Source of the DNA: Arbacia lixula
Taxonomy: Eukaryota > Echinodermata > Echinoidea > Arbacioida > Arbaciidae
Direction: 5' to 3'
Assembly (NCBI GenBank): GCA_963669155.1
Contig: OZ022593.1
Span: 15,875,758-15,939,757, forward strand
Length of the DNA stretch: 64,000 bases
Position 1 is the first letter of the stretch. Every line of letters starts with the position of its first letter. Below the pieces are notes generated by a model, which searched no databases, had not been told where the DNA came from, and saw only the letters and a program-made list of their open reading frames with translations. The translations under genes were made by a program, and so were the position numbers. Below, in pieces: positions 63,410-64,000 of the stretch.

Positions 63410-63565
63410 ACTTCCCCCTCGGTATTTTCCTTTTCCTGCTCTTGTTTCTTGTATTCTCTTTCTCCTTGTGTGTCTTCCTCCTTTTTTTGTCTCTCACCCT
63501 TCTCATTATACTCTCGACTTCCTCTTCTCTTCCTCCTCCTTCTTCTTCCCTTTCACTATCCTTTC
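63410..63565. repeat. Pyrimidine tract
   Basis: TTCC/CTTC-rich; explains overlapping Ser/Leu/Phe-rich frames. Confidence 0.7.
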
Positions 63566-64000
63566 CAAGTCGTCCCATGCTATTGCCAACCAACTGACAA
63601 GCACGATACGTTTCACCTGCTACCTCAATCAACAATCCCACCTCACATGGTATACAAACATTTTCTTCAATGCAAATTCAGAACTTGCAACCAATTTCTC
63701 TGACAAACAAGATATCTCACAGATGTTATTTGACAATTATAAGCTGGAAATTAGGTCTGACAAGTCAATTTTAGTTTAGTTTAGTTGAGATTGGTTCCAT
63801 AAATGCATGACATTATCCACACCCCAAGGTTACGGTCATTTATTCTGGAAATGAAACAAAAATAAAGAACTTGTGTGAGGAAACCCCTACTGCCTGAAGG
63901 TTTTCTTAAATACATTTTCATATTTTGTTTACCCCATCAAAATAATGTGGGATAAAACAAACTGCTCCCTTGAAACAGGAGCTGGAAAACATGTCCAAAC

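Larger units (their letters stand above)
55861..64000. other. Flank with dense foldback elements
   Basis: Apart from the candidate exon at 61909-62115 I see only repeats: foldbacks at 55857, 56176, 56349, 59767, 61263, 61524, 62118 and 62590, a direct duplication at 56.7-57.0 kb, and purine or pyrimidine tracts near 58.5 and 63.4 kb. Confidence 0.4.

Overview
Eukaryotic genomic DNA, AT-rich and repeat-dense, with no bacterial, viral or organellar organisation. The mix of many different foldback (MITE-like) elements, long GA/TG microsatellites, frequent ACATGTACATGT motifs and a deuterostome-type RasGEF1 exon suggests a marine invertebrate deuterostome, most likely a sea urchin. The taxon is inference; nothing in the window names it.

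The one gene I can identify is a RasGEF1-family guanine nucleotide exchange factor (RASGEF1A/B/C-like) on the minus strand. Its first shared coding exon is at 2292-2381. It encodes the conserved motif around LVYQDGILTSG ... HLVPTATYYPD at the start of the RasGEF N-terminal module, has consensus splice sites on both sides and begins and ends in phase 0. The rest of the gene, including the catalytic domain, must lie beyond the left edge. Everything to the right is its 5' side: very long introns carrying several candidate alternative first coding exons, each starting with ATG and ending in phase 0 at a GT donor, so each can join the shared exon in frame. The best are 51852-52160 (103 codons), 31314-31448 (45 codons) and 5846-5911 (22 codons, with a TATA box and a CpG-rich CRE-like block upstream). 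Weaker ones are 19297-19326, 22494-22679, 35102-35143 and 49205-49300. If real, the gene spans more than 50 kb and uses several promoters to swap its N-terminus.

On the plus strand there is a coding-like block at 61909-62115 that reads as the last exon of an unidentified gene, and two very short start-codon-plus-donor candidates (33924-33977 and 53155-53187) in divergent position upstream of two minus-strand first exons.

The rest is intron and flank: foldback elements in several families (some at two to six places), a Tc1/Sleeping Beauty-like non-autonomous transposon at 35604-36261, nested insertions near 62.1-62.9 kb, minisatellites and tandem duplications, interstitial telomere-type repeats near 36.95 and 37.8 kb, and purine or pyrimidine tracts that create spurious ORFs. 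No tRNA, rRNA or CRISPR array was seen.
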